From an uncultured Tidjanibacter sp. (GTDB lineage Bacteria > Bacteroidota > Bacteroidia > Bacteroidales > Rikenellaceae), in contig CAKUKW010000004.1 of assembly GCA_934663885.1 (NCBI GenBank), positions 1 to 25,791 of the forward strand: a stretch of 25,791 nt of DNA. Direction: 5' to 3'. The notes below the pieces were generated by a model. It ran no database searches, was not told where the DNA came from, and saw nothing but the letters and a program-made list of their open reading frames with translations. The stretch's first letter is position 1. Each line of letters opens with the position of its first letter. Shown here one piece after another: positions 25,422 through 25,791 of this stretch. The position numbers were made by a program, and so were the translations under genes.

Positions 25422-25791
25422 ATGAACAAGAACAATTATATCATAGCGGTGGACCTCGGGTCCGCCAGCGTTAAAGCCGCCGCAGGGAGCAGGGAGCCCG
25501 ACGGAAAGCTGAATGTTCTGGAGGTGGTAACAAAGCCGATGGAAGGAATGATCCGCGGCGAAGTGGTCAATATCGAGCAAGTGACCAAGGCTATCCGCGA
25601 AGCTGTGTCGGAGCTCGAAGAGAAACTGGACATCAAGGTTACGGAGGCCTATACCGGAGCTTCAGGCCAGGATATAAGCTGCACGGACAACACCTACTTC
25701 GTTTATGTCACGGGGGAAGACGGCGAAATCCGGGAACTTGATGTGGCTAAGCTGCACGAAAGCATGGAAAACCTCCAGCCGCCAGACGGAG
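25422..25791 (+). CDS. ftsA: Cell division protein FtsA, 5' part only
   Basis: The first 123 codons of an actin-like ATPase that tethers FtsZ to the membrane and links it to the FtsQ/FtsW/FtsI complex; the rest lies beyond the window. Visible are the phosphate-1 motif IIAVDLGSASVKAAAG (about residues 7-22), GMIRGEVVNIEQVTKAIREAV and the start of the FtsA-specific 1C subdomain (EAYTGASGQDI onward). A Shine-Dalgarno sequence lies 10 nt upstream. ftsQ ends 40 nt upstream across an AT-rich gap with no perfect promoter. ftsZ is expected next, as in other dcw clusters, but is not seen. Confidence 0.93.
   Translation, partial: MNKNNYIIAVDLGSASVKAAAGSREPDGKLNVLEVVTKPMEGMIRGEVVNIEQVTKAIREAVSELEEKLDIKVTEAYTGASGQDISCTDNTYFVYVTGEDGEIRELDVAKLHESMENLQPPDG

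Noticed and set aside
1..25791. CRISPR arrays, tRNA/rRNA genes, insertion sequences or phage genes
   Set aside because: No regularly spaced direct repeats, cloverleaf-like sequences, transposase motifs or integrase motifs were seen on either strand by eye.

Overview
The window comes from a Gram-negative member of the Bacteroidota, most likely order Bacteroidales. Several things point there: LptD and lipoproteins imply an outer membrane; MurE carries the DNPR motif of the meso-diaminopimelate-adding enzyme; MraY has the extra periplasmic loop usual in this phylum; the ECF sigma / anti-sigma pair has the Bacteroidota 'DPFLSDAIEGY' motif; and many upstream regions match the Bacteroidota promoter (TTTG/TTG, about 19-23 nt, TAnnTTTG). 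Heavy use of ATA and AGG codons would suit a Rikenellaceae/Alistipes-like genome, but that family-level guess is weak.

Layout. (1) 1-4030, minus strand: a 3'-truncated mutS2 preceded by an N-acetylmuramoyl-L-alanine amidase with a long Q/S/T/G-rich linker and a C-terminal SPOR-like domain. (2) 4105-9225, plus strand: lptD, divergent from the amidase, then a Dcp-like M3 lipoprotein peptidase, closed by a strong hairpin terminator. (3) 9288-10881: a 38-residue lipoprotein gene with a near-perfect promoter, a small GNAT-family gene, and a divergent EamA/DMT transporter. (4) 10892-12413, minus strand: an ECF sigma factor overlapping a membrane-anchored anti-sigma-like protein with a TonB-C-like domain, with a terminator inside the 3' end of the convergent transporter gene. 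(5) 12686-25791, plus strand: the division/cell-wall (dcw) cluster rsmH-ftsL-ftsI-murE-mraY-murD-ftsW-murG-murC-ftsQ-ftsA (ftsA truncated by the window edge). Genes are separated by 26 nt or less or overlap, except for 40 nt before ftsA.

How the genes work together. The dcw genes make lipid II from UDP-MurNAc (MurC, MurD, MurE, MraY, MurG) and use it at the septum (FtsW polymerase, FtsI transpeptidase, FtsL/FtsQ scaffold, FtsA membrane tether). The SPOR amidase at the left would split septal glycan, and LptD builds the outer membrane, so most of the window concerns envelope growth and division. The standard Bacteroidota gene order is kept, but mraZ is not upstream of rsmH; the sigma/anti-sigma operon lies there in divergent orientation.

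The most unusual features are an acidic, low-complexity cytoplasmic extension of about 115 residues on FtsW, the small lipoprotein gene, and the sigma/anti-sigma pair next to the dcw cluster. I saw no tRNA, rRNA, CRISPR array, insertion sequence or phage gene, and no large novel multi-gene system.
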